From Cytophagales bacterium (GTDB lineage: Bacteria; Bacteroidota; Bacteroidia; Cytophagales; Amoebophilaceae), in assembly GCA_022360235.1 (NCBI GenBank), contig JAKSDE010000278.1:1-10021 (forward strand): a DNA stretch of 10,021 nucleotides. The letters are read 5' to 3'. The translations under genes and the position numbers were made by a program. The notes under the pieces are model-generated. The model saw only the letters and a program-made list of their open reading frames with translations. It searched no databases and was not told where the DNA came from. Each line of letters opens with the position of its first letter. Position 1 is the first letter of the stretch. Below, in pieces: positions 1-6,147 of this stretch.

Positions 1-855
1 AAATTGGTCAGAGATACCGATCACTACGCCTCCTTTAGCAGTACCATCTAGTTTAGTGATGGCTAAGGCAGTTACCTCTGTTGCTTTCGTAAATGCTTCA
101 GCCTGTATAAAAGCATTTTGTCCTGTACTGCCGTCTAAAACCAACAACACTTCATGGGGAGCTTGAGCGTCAAATTTTTGTATAGCGCTTTTAATTTTAG
201 CCAACTCATTCATCAAGTTAACCTTTGTGTGTAGTCTGCCTGCTGTATCGATAATAACCACATCAGCTTGTGTCTCAGTGCCTTCTTTTACCGTATCATA
301 AGCTACAGCAGATGGGCTTGTATGCATACCATGTGTTACTACAGGTACACCTACCCTTTCACCCCATTGTTTAAGTTGATCTACAGCAGCAGCTCTAAAA
401 GTATCTGCTGCACCTACGATCACTTTCTTACCGTGTTTCTTAAATTGAGCAGCTAGCTTCCCTATAGTAGTAGTTTTGCCTACACCATTGACGCCCACTA
501 CCAGTATCACATAGGGTTGCTGAGCTGGAAGCGTAACAAATGCTTCAAAATCTTTTGTATTATTTTCTGTAAGAAGTGCAGCAATTTCTTCTTTGAGAAT
601 AGCATCTAACTCACGCGTATTTAGATATTTACCGCTTGCTACACGTGTTTCTAGCCGTTGAATAATTTTTAGGGTTGTTTCAATACCTACATCAGAAGTG
701 ATTAAAACTTCTTCTAACGTATCTAAGACTTCATCATCTACTTTAGACTTGCCAACGATTATTTTACTGAGTTTAGAAAAGAAAGAGGCCTTGGTTTTCT
801 CTAATCCCTTATCGAGTGCTTTTTTTTCTTTTGAAAAAAACTGTAAAATCTTCAT
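1..855 (-). CDS. ftsY: Signal recognition particle receptor FtsY (C-terminus cut by window edge)
   Basis: FtsY is the SRP receptor GTPase that docks ribosome-SRP complexes at the inner membrane for co-translational insertion. The frame stays open for 285 codons from the ATG at 855 to the window edge. All GTPase motifs are visible: P-loop GVNGVGKTTT at about residues 121-130, DTFRAAAVDQL at 151-161, DTAGR at 203-207 and TKLDGTAKGG at 267-276. Residues 1-110 form the short NG-type N domain; there is no long acidic A domain, which is usual in Bacteroidota. Roughly the last 30-35 residues lie outside the window. It normally follows rpmB-rpmG-DUF4295 in this phylum. Here a terminator and a 357-bp repeat element sit in between, and the element's target duplication ends 20 bp before the start codon, so transcription of this essential gene must now start in or pass through the repeat. 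I saw no convincing promoter in the 25 bp left. Confidence 0.97.
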   Translation of the reverse strand, partial: MKILQFFSKEKKALDKGLEKTKASFFSKLSKIIVGKSKVDDEVLDTLEEVLITSDVGIETTLKIIQRLETRVASGKYLNTRELDAILKEEIAALLTENNTKDFEAFVTLPAQQPYVILVVGVNGVGKTTTIGKLAAQFKKHGKKVIVGAADTFRAAAVDQLKQWGERVGVPVVTHGMHTSPSAVAYDTVKEGTETQADVVIIDTAGRLHTKVNLMNELAKIKSAIQKFDAQAPHEVLLVLDGSTGQNAFIQAEAFTKATEVTALAITKLDGTAKGGVVIGISDQF

Positions 856-922
856 GATAATGGGTACTTAAAACGAACTAGTCGCCCCTTCATAACGCTC
901 GATGGTTCTACTTTTTTAGCTC

Positions 923-943
923 TTAGTTCCGAGTTCCGATAGG
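923..943 (+). repeat. Short heptamer tract in element A
   Basis: TTAGTTC, CGAGTTC and CGATAGG run in 7-bp phase. Element C has the same first two units and the same closing unit, but with six further units of the NNRGTTC type in between, so this is the contracted form of that array. Confidence 0.6.
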
Positions 944-1073
944 GGACTGTAGAAAACACTCCTTTCCCTGTCAAAAAGTGGCTCGTTATACCTCCTTGAG
1001 CACCGTATTTGACTATAAGCGGGTAAACAATGACTGAATTGAAGCAATTCCTACTTAGTTTTCTACAGCCCCC
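942..1073. repeat. Nested inverted-repeat module inside element A
   Basis: GGGGACTGTAGAAAAC at 942-957 is the inverted repeat of GTTTTCTACAGCCCCC at 1058-1073, with one mismatch in 16. TA lies just outside the left arm (GATA) and TTA just outside the right arm. Ends of this style and a TA target are seen in several IS families, so this may be an internally deleted IS that landed in the larger element; the 100 bp between the arms show no coding frame I recognise. Element C keeps only the left arm (GGGGACTGTAGAACAC, 7684-7699). Confidence 0.65.
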
Positions 1074-1250
1074 TTAACGCCATTTTTCAAAGGCGGATCT
1101 ATCTATCTTTTGCAAGGTTTTGTAGTGCCATCAAGGTTTTTCTTGCCAATATGGCTACGCTATACATGAGTTTTGGTGAGCCAAGATAGTCATTTTAAGT
1201 GTAAAAACACAGTATTGAATACTTGTTAAGGGTCGACGAACTAATATAAT

Positions 1251-1275
1251 AAAAAAGTCCCTCTCATGGGACTTT
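1251..1275 (-). terminator. Rho-independent terminator after DUF4295
   Basis: Read on the minus strand, AAAGTCCC, a 6-base loop ATGAGA, and GGGACTTT form an 8-bp perfect stem ending in a run of T. It lies 35 bp beyond the DUF4295 stop codon, so it would end the rpmB-rpmG-DUF4295 transcript. The stem is symmetric and A-rich on the other side, so it could also act on the plus strand. Confidence 0.8.
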
Positions 1276-1309
1276 ACTACGCATATACACATTCCTTATG
1301 AAGTTACCC

Positions 1310-1471
1310 TTACTCGCTTTTTCGGCTAATGCTTTCTTTAACAGCCTCTAAGGAAACGATTTCTTCTTTAAAGGTGTATGCTCCTGTCTTAGGAGATTTG
1401 ACAGATTTGATAACCTTGGCAAAGTTTTTACTCTCTGTTTTTTTAAGTGTATTACCTACTTTTTTGGCCAT
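1310..1471 (-). CDS. DUF4295 family small basic protein
   Basis: This 53-residue protein, MAKKVGNTLKKTESKNFAKV onward, contains the segment VKSPKTGAYTFKEEIV (about residues 24-39), which is diagnostic of DUF4295, a Bacteroidota-specific family of about 50 residues. Its function is not established. It is lysine-rich and is coded directly with ribosomal proteins L33 and L28, so a ribosome-associated role is a reasonable inference. The ATG at 1471 is only 2 bp beyond the rpmG stop codon, which suggests translational coupling. A strong terminator follows its stop codon. It is complete and of normal length. Confidence 0.92.
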   Translation of the reverse strand: MAKKVGNTLKKTESKNFAKVIKSVKSPKTGAYTFKEEIVSLEAVKESISRKSE

Positions 1472-1473
1472 GT

Positions 1474-1656
1474 CTATTTAATTTCTTTATGAACGGTATG
1501 TTTTTTAAGCATGGGATTATACTTTTTAAGCATTAATCTATCTGTTGTATTCTTTCTATTTTTTGTAGTAGTGTATCTTGAAGTTCCCGGCAAACCACTT
1601 TTTCTATGCTCCGTACACTCTAAGATTACTTGTACTCTGTTGCCTTTTTTTGCCAT
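1474..1656 (-). CDS. rpmG: 50S ribosomal protein bL33
   Basis: L33 is a small protein of the large ribosomal subunit near the E site. The 60-residue product begins [20 protein letters not shown] and has the family core [35 protein letters not shown] split across residues 24-58. Only one cysteine (in LECTEH) is present, so this is the zinc-independent form lacking the paired CxxC motifs. The ATG at 1656 lies 20 bp after the rpmB stop, and DUF4295 starts 2 bp after its own stop, so the three genes form a tight operon driven from the promoter upstream of rpmB. Confidence 0.97.
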   Translation of the reverse strand: MAKKGNRVQVILECTEHRKSGLPGTSRYTTTKNRKNTTDRLMLKKYNPMLKKHTVHKEIK

Positions 1657-1676
1657 TAGTATTTCTATTAAAAAGC

Positions 1677-1943
1677 TTAGTTACTAGAAGTTAAATTCCA
1701 GAATTTTTTAGCTAAGGTACCTTGTTTTCTCGCCTTTTTTAGGACAGCATGAATACCATTTTTGTGGATGGTTCTTAGAATAGAAGTAGATACCCTTAGT
1801 TTGACCCACTGATCTTTTTCAGGGATATAAAATCTTTTCGTTTGAAGATTAAGATGAAACCACTTCCTTGTCTTATTGTTTGCATGAGAAACATTGTTTC
1901 CTTTTTGGGGTCGCTTACCGGTAATATCACAAACTTTAGCCAT
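1677..1943 (-). CDS. rpmB: 50S ribosomal protein bL28
   Basis: L28 is a structural protein of the large subunit. The product is 88 residues: [20 protein letters not shown] at the start, then [20 protein letters not shown] and a central [13 protein letters not shown] segment, all typical of the family. It has a single cysteine and so is the zinc-independent form. It is somewhat longer than the usual near-80 residues, with a short extra tail [12 protein letters not shown]. The ATG at 1943 follows a very AT-rich leader with no clear Shine-Dalgarno, as is common in Bacteroidota. First gene of the ribosomal block. Confidence 0.97.
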   Translation of the reverse strand: MAKVCDITGKRPQKGNNVSHANNKTRKWFHLNLQTKRFYIPEKDQWVKLRVSTSILRTIHKNGIHAVLKKARKQGTLAKKFWNLTSSN

Positions 1944-1970
1944 TTTTTAGACTATTTAAAAGTTAATTCA

Positions 1971-2001
1971 CAAATATAAGGGAGATTACACATTATTCAA
2001 A
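1971..2001 (-). promoter_or_regulatory. Bacteroidota-type promoter of rpmB-rpmG-DUF4295
   Basis: On the minus strand the sequence reads TTTG (2001-1998), 19 bp, then TATATTTG (1978-1971). This fits the Bacteroidota primary sigma consensus TTTG / TAnnTTTG exactly in both boxes and in spacing. The -7 box ends 27 bp before the rpmB ATG, giving a leader of roughly 20 bases. This site is also evidence for the phylum. Confidence 0.75.
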
Positions 2002-2110
2002 ACTGCCCCGAATAAGTAAAGCATTGTGTTTGAAATGTATTACCCTACAACAAGTTTAGGTAAATCGTGCTTGTGCTAGTTTTGTCTCCCTGTTGAGACG
2101 CTCAATTTTT

Positions 2111-3685
2111 TCAAAAATTAACTATTATAAAAGAAACTCTTCGATTTAGCTTTCTTGTTTCTTCAGTACTATTACTTGCTATCGGTTGTGTACTTCCATA
2201 CCCTTTAACCCTGATTCTGTCAGGAGCTACTCCCTTTTCTACCAAATAATCTCTAACAACGCCTGCTCTTTCTTGAGACAGGCTTAAATTCAATTGAAAC
2301 GCACCCTGATTGTCTGTATGACCTACCACTTCGATGGTCATACCAGAATGGGTTTTCATAAAATCGGCTAAATAATCTAATTCAACTTGTATACTATCTA
2401 AAAGCTGTGCAGAAGCCTTTTCAAAAAGTACTTGGTGGAGTTGAATAGTTGCTCCTTGCTTCATAGGAACAAGCCCCCAATCATATTCAATAGCTGCTGG
2501 CGAGTGGGTATCAAGTACCAAAGTAGTGTCTAATGGCCAAAAATTCTCGGCTGAAATCACTACATTATACGTCATTGCAGGAGCTATTTTTACAGTATAA
2601 GCCCCAGCATGCTCATCGGTAGTCACTTTATAGGCTATATTCTCATCTGTATGGCTTTTAAAGCTTACACTAGCTCCTATCGGAAGGTTGGTATGTTTAT
2701 CGTAAACTTTTCCATAGACCGATATTTCTCTAGGAATAGATACACTACCTTCTTCAGCCTCCTTGCTTTTTTCCTGCTCAGCGTGTTCTTGCCCTTCCAA
2801 AGCTATTTGATACAAATTGCCTTTCGTCTTACTATCTAATACTGATAAGATGTAGGCATATTTTTTATCAGGAGCTAATAGAAAAGCACGGTCGCTACCT
2901 TGTGCGTTAACTTCGAGGTGCAGCTTTTGAGGAGGACTCCAGTTTGTCCAAGTATCGTCTAATCTTTTAGCCATATAGATCCCCATGCTACCTCCATGTC
3001 GATTACTAGCAAAAAACAAGGTGCTGTCATCTGAAGCAAGAGAAGGGTTGATATCTTGAAAAGAAGAGTTAATACACAACCCTAGATTCACTGGCTCTGA
3101 CCAGGTTCCATCCTCTTTAGCAAAACTTATATACAGATCTTCTGGTCCATAGGCTATGGAGGATTGCATAGATAGTATCATTACTTTTCCATTTTTAGAC
3201 AAACAACCACTCAGATGGCTTGACTTATTTTGAAAATAATCAATTTGAAGGGGTTCAGGTTTATGCCAAGTAGTTCCCTCTTTTTTAGCCATGCCTATAA
3301 CAGACTTATTACCATAACTACCCATAAGGTATAGGTGTTGCCCTCCTTCGGCAAAACCAATGACTGCATTTTGGGCTAAATCATTAATAGAATCACCGAG
3401 ATTGTTCGGAAGGCTCCATTGGCCATCTTTATCCATTGTCATATACCAAATATCCCCCTTGTTAGCTAGGCCGCTAAGATTAGCGGGGTGTCTTCGTACA
3501 GTAAAGTACAATGTTTTTCCATCAGGACTTAGAACAGGGTGTTGAATATCAAAAGGAAAATCGGGCGTAATAAGCTGCCGATCGGTACTATAAATTGATT
3601 GGCTTCTTGCATAGAAACTAATGCTTAGCAATACAAGTAGGCTGTATAAATAATTTCTATATAAACTGTTACAAAACATCGTCAT
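2111..3685 (-). CDS. PD40 / carboxypeptidase-regulatory / OmpA-domain envelope protein
   Basis: This exported protein of 524 residues probably anchors to peptidoglycan. Residues 1-29 form a signal peptide (basic RNYLYS, then SLLVLLSISFYA). Residues about 30-300 carry WD40-like PD40 motifs such as LSPDGKTLYFT (near 53) and SDDSTLFFASNR (near 219). Residues about 321-400 look like a carboxypeptidase-regulatory fold (VYGKVYDKHTNLPIGASV). Residues about 418-523 are an OmpA C-terminal domain: GHTDNQG supplies Asp458, and NLSLSQERAGVV fits the Nx2LSx2RAx2V rule with Arg473, the two residues expected to hold diaminopimelate. The order resembles PorE-type proteins of type IX secretion but without a TPR part, so that link is only a hint. 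GTG at 3688, ATG at 3685 and ATG at 3679 are all possible starts. It follows the Smr gene by about 36 bp, probably in one operon. Confidence 0.9.
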   Translation of the reverse strand: MTMFCNSLYRNYLYSLLVLLSISFYARSQSIYSTDRQLITPDFPFDIQHPVLSPDGKTLYFTVRRHPANLSGLANKGDIWYMTMDKDGQWSLPNNLGDSINDLAQNAVIGFAEGGQHLYLMGSYGNKSVIGMAKKEGTTWHKPEPLQIDYFQNKSSHLSGCLSKNGKVMILSMQSSIAYGPEDLYISFAKEDGTWSEPVNLGLCINSSFQDINPSLASDDSTLFFASNRHGGSMGIYMAKRLDDTWTNWSPPQKLHLEVNAQGSDRAFLLAPDKKYAYILSVLDSKTKGNLYQIALEGQEHAEQEKSKEAEEGSVSIPREISVYGKVYDKHTNLPIGASVSFKSHTDENIAYKVTTDEHAGAYTVKIAPAMTYNVVISAENFWPLDTTLVLDTHSPAAIEYDWGLVPMKQGATIQLHQVLFEKASAQLLDSIQVELDYLADFMKTHSGMTIEVVGHTDNQGAFQLNLSLSQERAGVVRDYLVEKGVAPDRIRVKGYGSTQPIASNSTEETRKLNRRVSFIIVNF

Positions 3686-3721
3686 CACTCATAAGTTATC
3701 TCTTTAATAAATGTTTATAGA

Positions 3722-4201
3722 TTACCTTAATTCTACAAAGGTCACCCCTATACCTCCCCTATAAGGGTGGTTGTCAACCACTTCTTTAATCTGACTGTGT
3801 GACTGCAAGTGCGTTTTCACAACTTTGCGAAGAATACCTTTGCCTTTGCCGTGAATAACTTTTAAACGTGTATGCCCCAGGAGTTTTGCTTTGTCGATAA
3901 ATTTGTCTAAAGCATCTAAGGCTTCTTGTACATACATATCATGCAGATCAATGGCTGGCTGAAAGTTGATGAATTCATCACTGCCCCTATTAACAACACT
4001 TAAAGCTTGTCTTTTTTCACGCTGTGGTAAAGTTTTTTCTATATCCTCTTCTACTTTTTCAAGTTGGCTTAATACGACTTTTAACTTGAGGGTTCCTACT
4101 GCTATCACTGCTTTTCCCTTATCTATCCTCAAAATTTTTCCTACTTTTTTCTGGCTACCTACTCTTACCCTATCTCCTTCATGAAATTCATCACGTACCA
4201 T
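3722..4201 (-). CDS. Standalone Smr-domain protein resembling the MutS2 C-terminus
   Basis: The 159-residue product has two parts. Residues about 7-50 (EGDRVRVGSQKKVGKILRID, then GKAVIAVGTLKLKVVLSQLE) match the small KOW-like segment that precedes the nuclease domain in MutS2. Residues about 82-158 form an Smr domain with IDLHDMYVQEAL (DLH at 85-87) and IHGKGKGILR (HGKGKG at 117-122), the two motifs needed for nicking or RNA cleavage in the family. The MutS-like ATPase, clamp and coiled coil of a full MutS2 (near 800 residues) are missing, and the upstream neighbour is an unrelated gene 12 bp away. It may be a surviving fragment of mutS2 kept as a free Smr nuclease, perhaps acting on stalled ribosomes or branched DNA. 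The domain call is firm; the role is not known. Confidence 0.88.
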   Translation of the reverse strand: MVRDEFHEGDRVRVGSQKKVGKILRIDKGKAVIAVGTLKLKVVLSQLEKVEEDIEKTLPQREKRQALSVVNRGSDEFINFQPAIDLHDMYVQEALDALDKFIDKAKLLGHTRLKVIHGKGKGILRKVVKTHLQSHSQIKEVVDNHPYRGGIGVTFVELR

Positions 4202-4213
4202 GTTTACCTATTT

Positions 4214-4561
4214 CTATTTTGCTAAACGTTCCTTTAAGCTCAAACCATCGATCACTGATTTATAGATGTCTTCCATCTCACTCGGGTGTTCTAAGTAGTA
4301 ACGATAACTTTTTTGAAAAGCTTCTTCCTCAATACCATGCTTTTTATAGATAGAAAATGTAGCTTTCTTCAGAAACATTCTTGCTGAGTCTTCATTATTA
4401 CTATAATTATTTGCCCTCACTGCTGCAATCTGTAGATCTATCAATATTTCTGCCATTTGCTCTTTGGGTAGAATTCCTTCGGGAGGCTTTTCTTGAGCAA
4501 ATCCTAAGGTAACCAGCCAAGTACTAAGTATTATAAGCTTTTTTATCACCCACTTATTCAT
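4214..4561 (-). CDS. DUF4296 family exported protein
   Basis: This 115-residue protein begins with a signal peptide (MNKWVIKKLIILSTWLVTLG, probable cut after GFA near residue 22). The remainder matches DUF4296: PPEGILPKEQMAEILIDLQI near 26-45, then YKKHGIEEEAFQKSYRYYLE near 72-91 and a final VIDGL helix. The family is confined to Bacteroidota and is functionally unknown. Members are often lipoproteins with a cysteine just before the PPEG-type segment; here no cysteine is present, so it is predicted to be periplasmic rather than lipid-anchored. It starts 55 bp from the end of element B and probably heads the operon with the Smr and OmpA-type genes, since the next gene starts only 12 bp after its stop. 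Confidence 0.82.
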   Translation of the reverse strand: MNKWVIKKLIILSTWLVTLGFAQEKPPEGILPKEQMAEILIDLQIAAVRANNYSNNEDSARMFLKKATFSIYKKHGIEEEAFQKSYRYYLEHPSEMEDIYKSVIDGLSLKERLAK

Positions 4562-4570
4562 TTATAACAA

Positions 4571-4578
4571 CAAAAATA
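4571..4578 (-). promoter_or_regulatory. Possible -7 box for the DUF4296 operon
   Basis: On the minus strand TATTTTTG fits TAnnTTTG exactly, 9 bp before the DUF4296 ATG. No TTTG is found at the expected distance upstream, and the box is very close to the start codon, so support is weak. Element B begins about 40 bp further upstream and leaves this stretch intact. Confidence 0.3.
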
Positions 4579-4616
4579 GCTATTCTAAGTTAATAATAAT
4601 TTTATTAGCCTATTTA

Positions 4617-5022
4617 GTCGGCCCTTAACAAGTATTCAATACGGTATTTTTACACTTAAAATGGCTATCTTAGCTCATAAAAACTTATTTATAGAGTAAC
4701 AATATTTGCAAGAAAAACCTTTATAGCACGCCAAAACCTTGCAAAAAAATAGCAGGCCCTATCAATTATAGAGATCCGCCTTTGAAAAATGGCGTGAAGA
4801 AATTCTCAGCGAAGTGCGGCCAAAAATTGGCGTGTTTGAGGAGTACAGCGACGAGTTGGCCAATTTTTAGCACGGAGCGCAAGAATTTTAGCCATTTTTC
4901 AACAGCGGTGAGGGCCCCCGGCAGGGGAAGCAAACTGTAGTGGATAAGCACGTTAAATGACGTACTTAGCCTGCTACAAAACGCCTCAAAAACAGAACCA
5001 TCGAGTGTTATTAAGGGTCGAC
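4617..5022 (-). mobile_element. MITE-like repeat element, copy B (406 bp, inverted)
   Basis: This is the longest complete copy, lying in the opposite orientation to A, C and D. Its plus-strand ends are GTCGGCCCTTAACAAG and ATTAAGGGTCGAC. The flanks are TATTTA (4611-4616) and TATTCA (5023-5028), a 6-bp target duplication with one change. Reverse-complemented, it aligns with copy D along nearly its whole length and with A and C at the left tip and over the right 150 bp. It fills the divergent spacer between DUF4296 and yggS; without it and one target copy the spacer would be 87 bp. Its conserved right end faces the DUF4296 operon and its left end lies 38 bp from the yggS ATG. It carries a fold-back core (4782-4902) and no transposase. 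Confidence 0.85.
4782..4902. repeat. Fold-back core of element B
   Basis: TTGAAAAATGGC at 4782-4793 and GCCATTTTTCAA at 4891-4902 are perfect 12-bp inverted arms. Inside them GCGGCCAAAAATTGGCGTG faces GTTGGCCAATTTTTAGCAC, extending an imperfect hairpin over most of the 121 bp. The same module is in element D at 9797-9913; only its right tip (GCCATTTTTCAAAGGCGG) remains in element A at 1080-1097. Confidence 0.75.
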
Positions 5023-5060
5023 TATTCATTTTTACAACCTATTTTTTCATCTTGGGGAGC

Positions 5061-5729
5061 ATGGATATCCAACAAAGTCTTCAGCAATTAAAAAAAGATT
5101 TAGCAGATAAGGAGGTTGTACTTGTAGCAGTGACTAAAACAAAGCCTCCTCGCCTTATTATGCAAGCTTATGAAGAAGGGTGTCGTGATTTGGGAGAGAA
5201 CAGAGTGCAGGAACTGATTGAAAAACATGAAAAGCTTCCTAAAGATATTCGTTGGCACATGATTGGTCACCTTCAACGTAACAAGGTAAAATATATTGCT
5301 CCCTTTATCTATCTTATTCATTCTGTAGATAGTCTAAGTTTACTAAAAACTATTAATAAGGAAGGGGCGAAAAATCGTCGACCGCTTCCTTGTCTTTTGC
5401 AAGTACGTATTGCCCAAGAAAAAACGAAGTTTGGACTATCGGAAAAAGAACTTTTTGAAGTCCTGAACGCTGATGAGCTACGTACCATGAAGTATGTAAA
5501 GATACGGGGACTAATGGGTATAGCTCCTAACACGAATGACAAAGCTCAAGTGAAAGAAGCGTTTGTAAAGCTTAAAATACTTTTTGAACAGATCAAGCAA
5601 CACTATCAACTGCCTCATGTGGTTATGGAGGAGTTATCGATGGGTATGAGTAGCGATTACAAAATTGCTGTGGAGGTAGGAAGTACCATGATTCGGTTGG
5701 GAAGTACTATTTTTGGAAGTAGAACTTGA
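5061..5729 (+). CDS. yggS: YggS/PROSC family PLP homeostasis protein
   Basis: This protein binds pyridoxal 5'-phosphate and keeps the free cofactor and amino-acid pools balanced; no enzymatic reaction is established for the family. The 222-residue product has the PLP lysine in VAVTKTKPP (Lys26), LGENRVQE near 44, the family signature WHMIGHLQRNKVKYI near 65, IRGLMGIAP, LSMGMSSDY near 193 and IRLGSTIFGSR at the end. The length is normal for the family. I chose ATG at 5061; an in-frame TTG at 5052 would add only three residues. GGGGAG lies just before the ATG. The end of element B lies 38 bp upstream, so any -33 promoter box would fall within the repeat's terminal sequence. Confidence 0.95.
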   Translation: MDIQQSLQQLKKDLADKEVVLVAVTKTKPPRLIMQAYEEGCRDLGENRVQELIEKHEKLPKDIRWHMIGHLQRNKVKYIAPFIYLIHSVDSLSLLKTINKEGAKNRRPLPCLLQVRIAQEKTKFGLSEKELFEVLNADELRTMKYVKIRGLMGIAPNTNDKAQVKEAFVKLKILFEQIKQHYQLPHVVMEELSMGMSSDYKIAVEVGSTMIRLGSTIFGSRT

Positions 5730-5733
5730 GAGA

Positions 5734-5901
5734 ATGTATAAGGCACTCCTTAGTATCGGTGCTATTTTAGGAGCTCTATCAGTTATGATTAGCGCTTTGG
5801 AGGCATTAGAAGCCCACGTAGATGTGAATAGTAGAATAAAGAAAATAGGAGTATGGGTTGTACAATTTTTATGCATAACTTCAGTCTATTATTCAAATTA
5901 A
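5734..5901 (+). CDS. Short DUF423-like membrane protein, probably truncated
   Basis: The 55-residue product begins MYKALLSIGAILGALSVMIS, followed by ALEALEAH, which resembles the start of DUF423 (YgdD) membrane proteins (GAxxGALxVxxxAxxAHAL). Full members have about 120 residues and four membrane spans; here the rest is short and ends KKIGVWVVQFLCITSVYYSN, giving only two hydrophobic stretches (about 4-24 and 38-52). No continuation is visible in any frame of the next 246 bp. It starts 4 bp after the yggS stop codon, with GAGAG just before the ATG, so it is probably co-transcribed with yggS. It is either a degraded DUF423 gene or an unrelated small membrane peptide; the family match rests on the first 28 residues. 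Confidence 0.45.
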   Translation: MYKALLSIGAILGALSVMISALEALEAHVDVNSRIKKIGVWVVQFLCITSVYYSN

Positions 5902-6147
5902 CTGCTCCGATGTTGTAAGCTCATAAATTTAAATTTATTAAACATCAAAAGAATAGTGGAAAGCTACATCATTATAGCTTAACTTTAAGTTAGTTACTCT
6001 GCAAGCGTACATTTCGTTCGCCGAACAGGATGCACAGCAACTAGGTAGAAAAAGGTAAGTAAGCTTCTTTTAATCTTAGCTAAATAGCAAAAAGATAGAA
6101 GCGACACAAGAATAGCAGTTGCTCTAGTAGGTAATTGAGAACAGTCT
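5902..6147. other. Intergenic stretch without recognisable features
   Basis: I see no RNA gene, terminator stem, element fragment or Bacteroidota promoter here. It is AT-rich, all plus frames are soon closed, and the promoter of the DUF3822-coaD pair presumably lies in it but cannot be identified by eye. Confidence 0.5.

Larger units (their letters stand above)
881..1237 (+). mobile_element. MITE-like repeat element, copy A (357 bp)
   Basis: The left end is GTCGCCCCTTCATAAC and the right end is TTGTTAAGGGTCGAC, so the tips are imperfect inverted repeats of GTCGNCCCTT. It is flanked by a perfect 6-bp direct repeat, GAACTA at 875-880 and 1238-1243, the mark of transposition. The left 25 bp and the right 150 bp (from GGCGGATC near 1092 onward) match copies B, C and D in the window. 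The core is specific to this copy and holds a second inverted-repeat module. No transposase frame is present. Removing the element and one target copy restores a 91-bp spacer between DUF4295 and ftsY, a normal size for such a gene block. The class label is inferred from structure; the founding autonomous element is not in view. Confidence 0.85.

Noticed and set aside
268..456. Plus-strand ORF opposite ftsY
   Set aside because: It lies antisense to a clear ftsY frame with conserved GTPase motifs and has low-complexity composition; a shadow ORF.
2092..2116. Small hairpin TTGAG-ACG-CTCAA followed by a T run on the plus strand
   Set aside because: It would act on the plus strand, where no gene ends; on the minus strand, where the OmpA-type gene ends, there is no T run after the stem. 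The stem is only 5 bp and AT-rich.
4766..5029. Minus-strand ORF of 87 codons spanning most of element B
   Set aside because: Its ATG is created by the target site and it consists entirely of repeat element; copy D has the frame broken. Not listed as a gene, but discussed as a finding because part of the frame is shared.
5100..5542. Two minus-strand ORFs opposite yggS
   Set aside because: Both are fully antisense to a well-conserved gene and show no family features.
5995..6050. Possible tRNA-like or structured RNA stretch near TTCGTTCGCCGAAC
   Set aside because: Only a 5-bp palindrome with no acceptor stem, anticodon arm or T-loop pattern around it.
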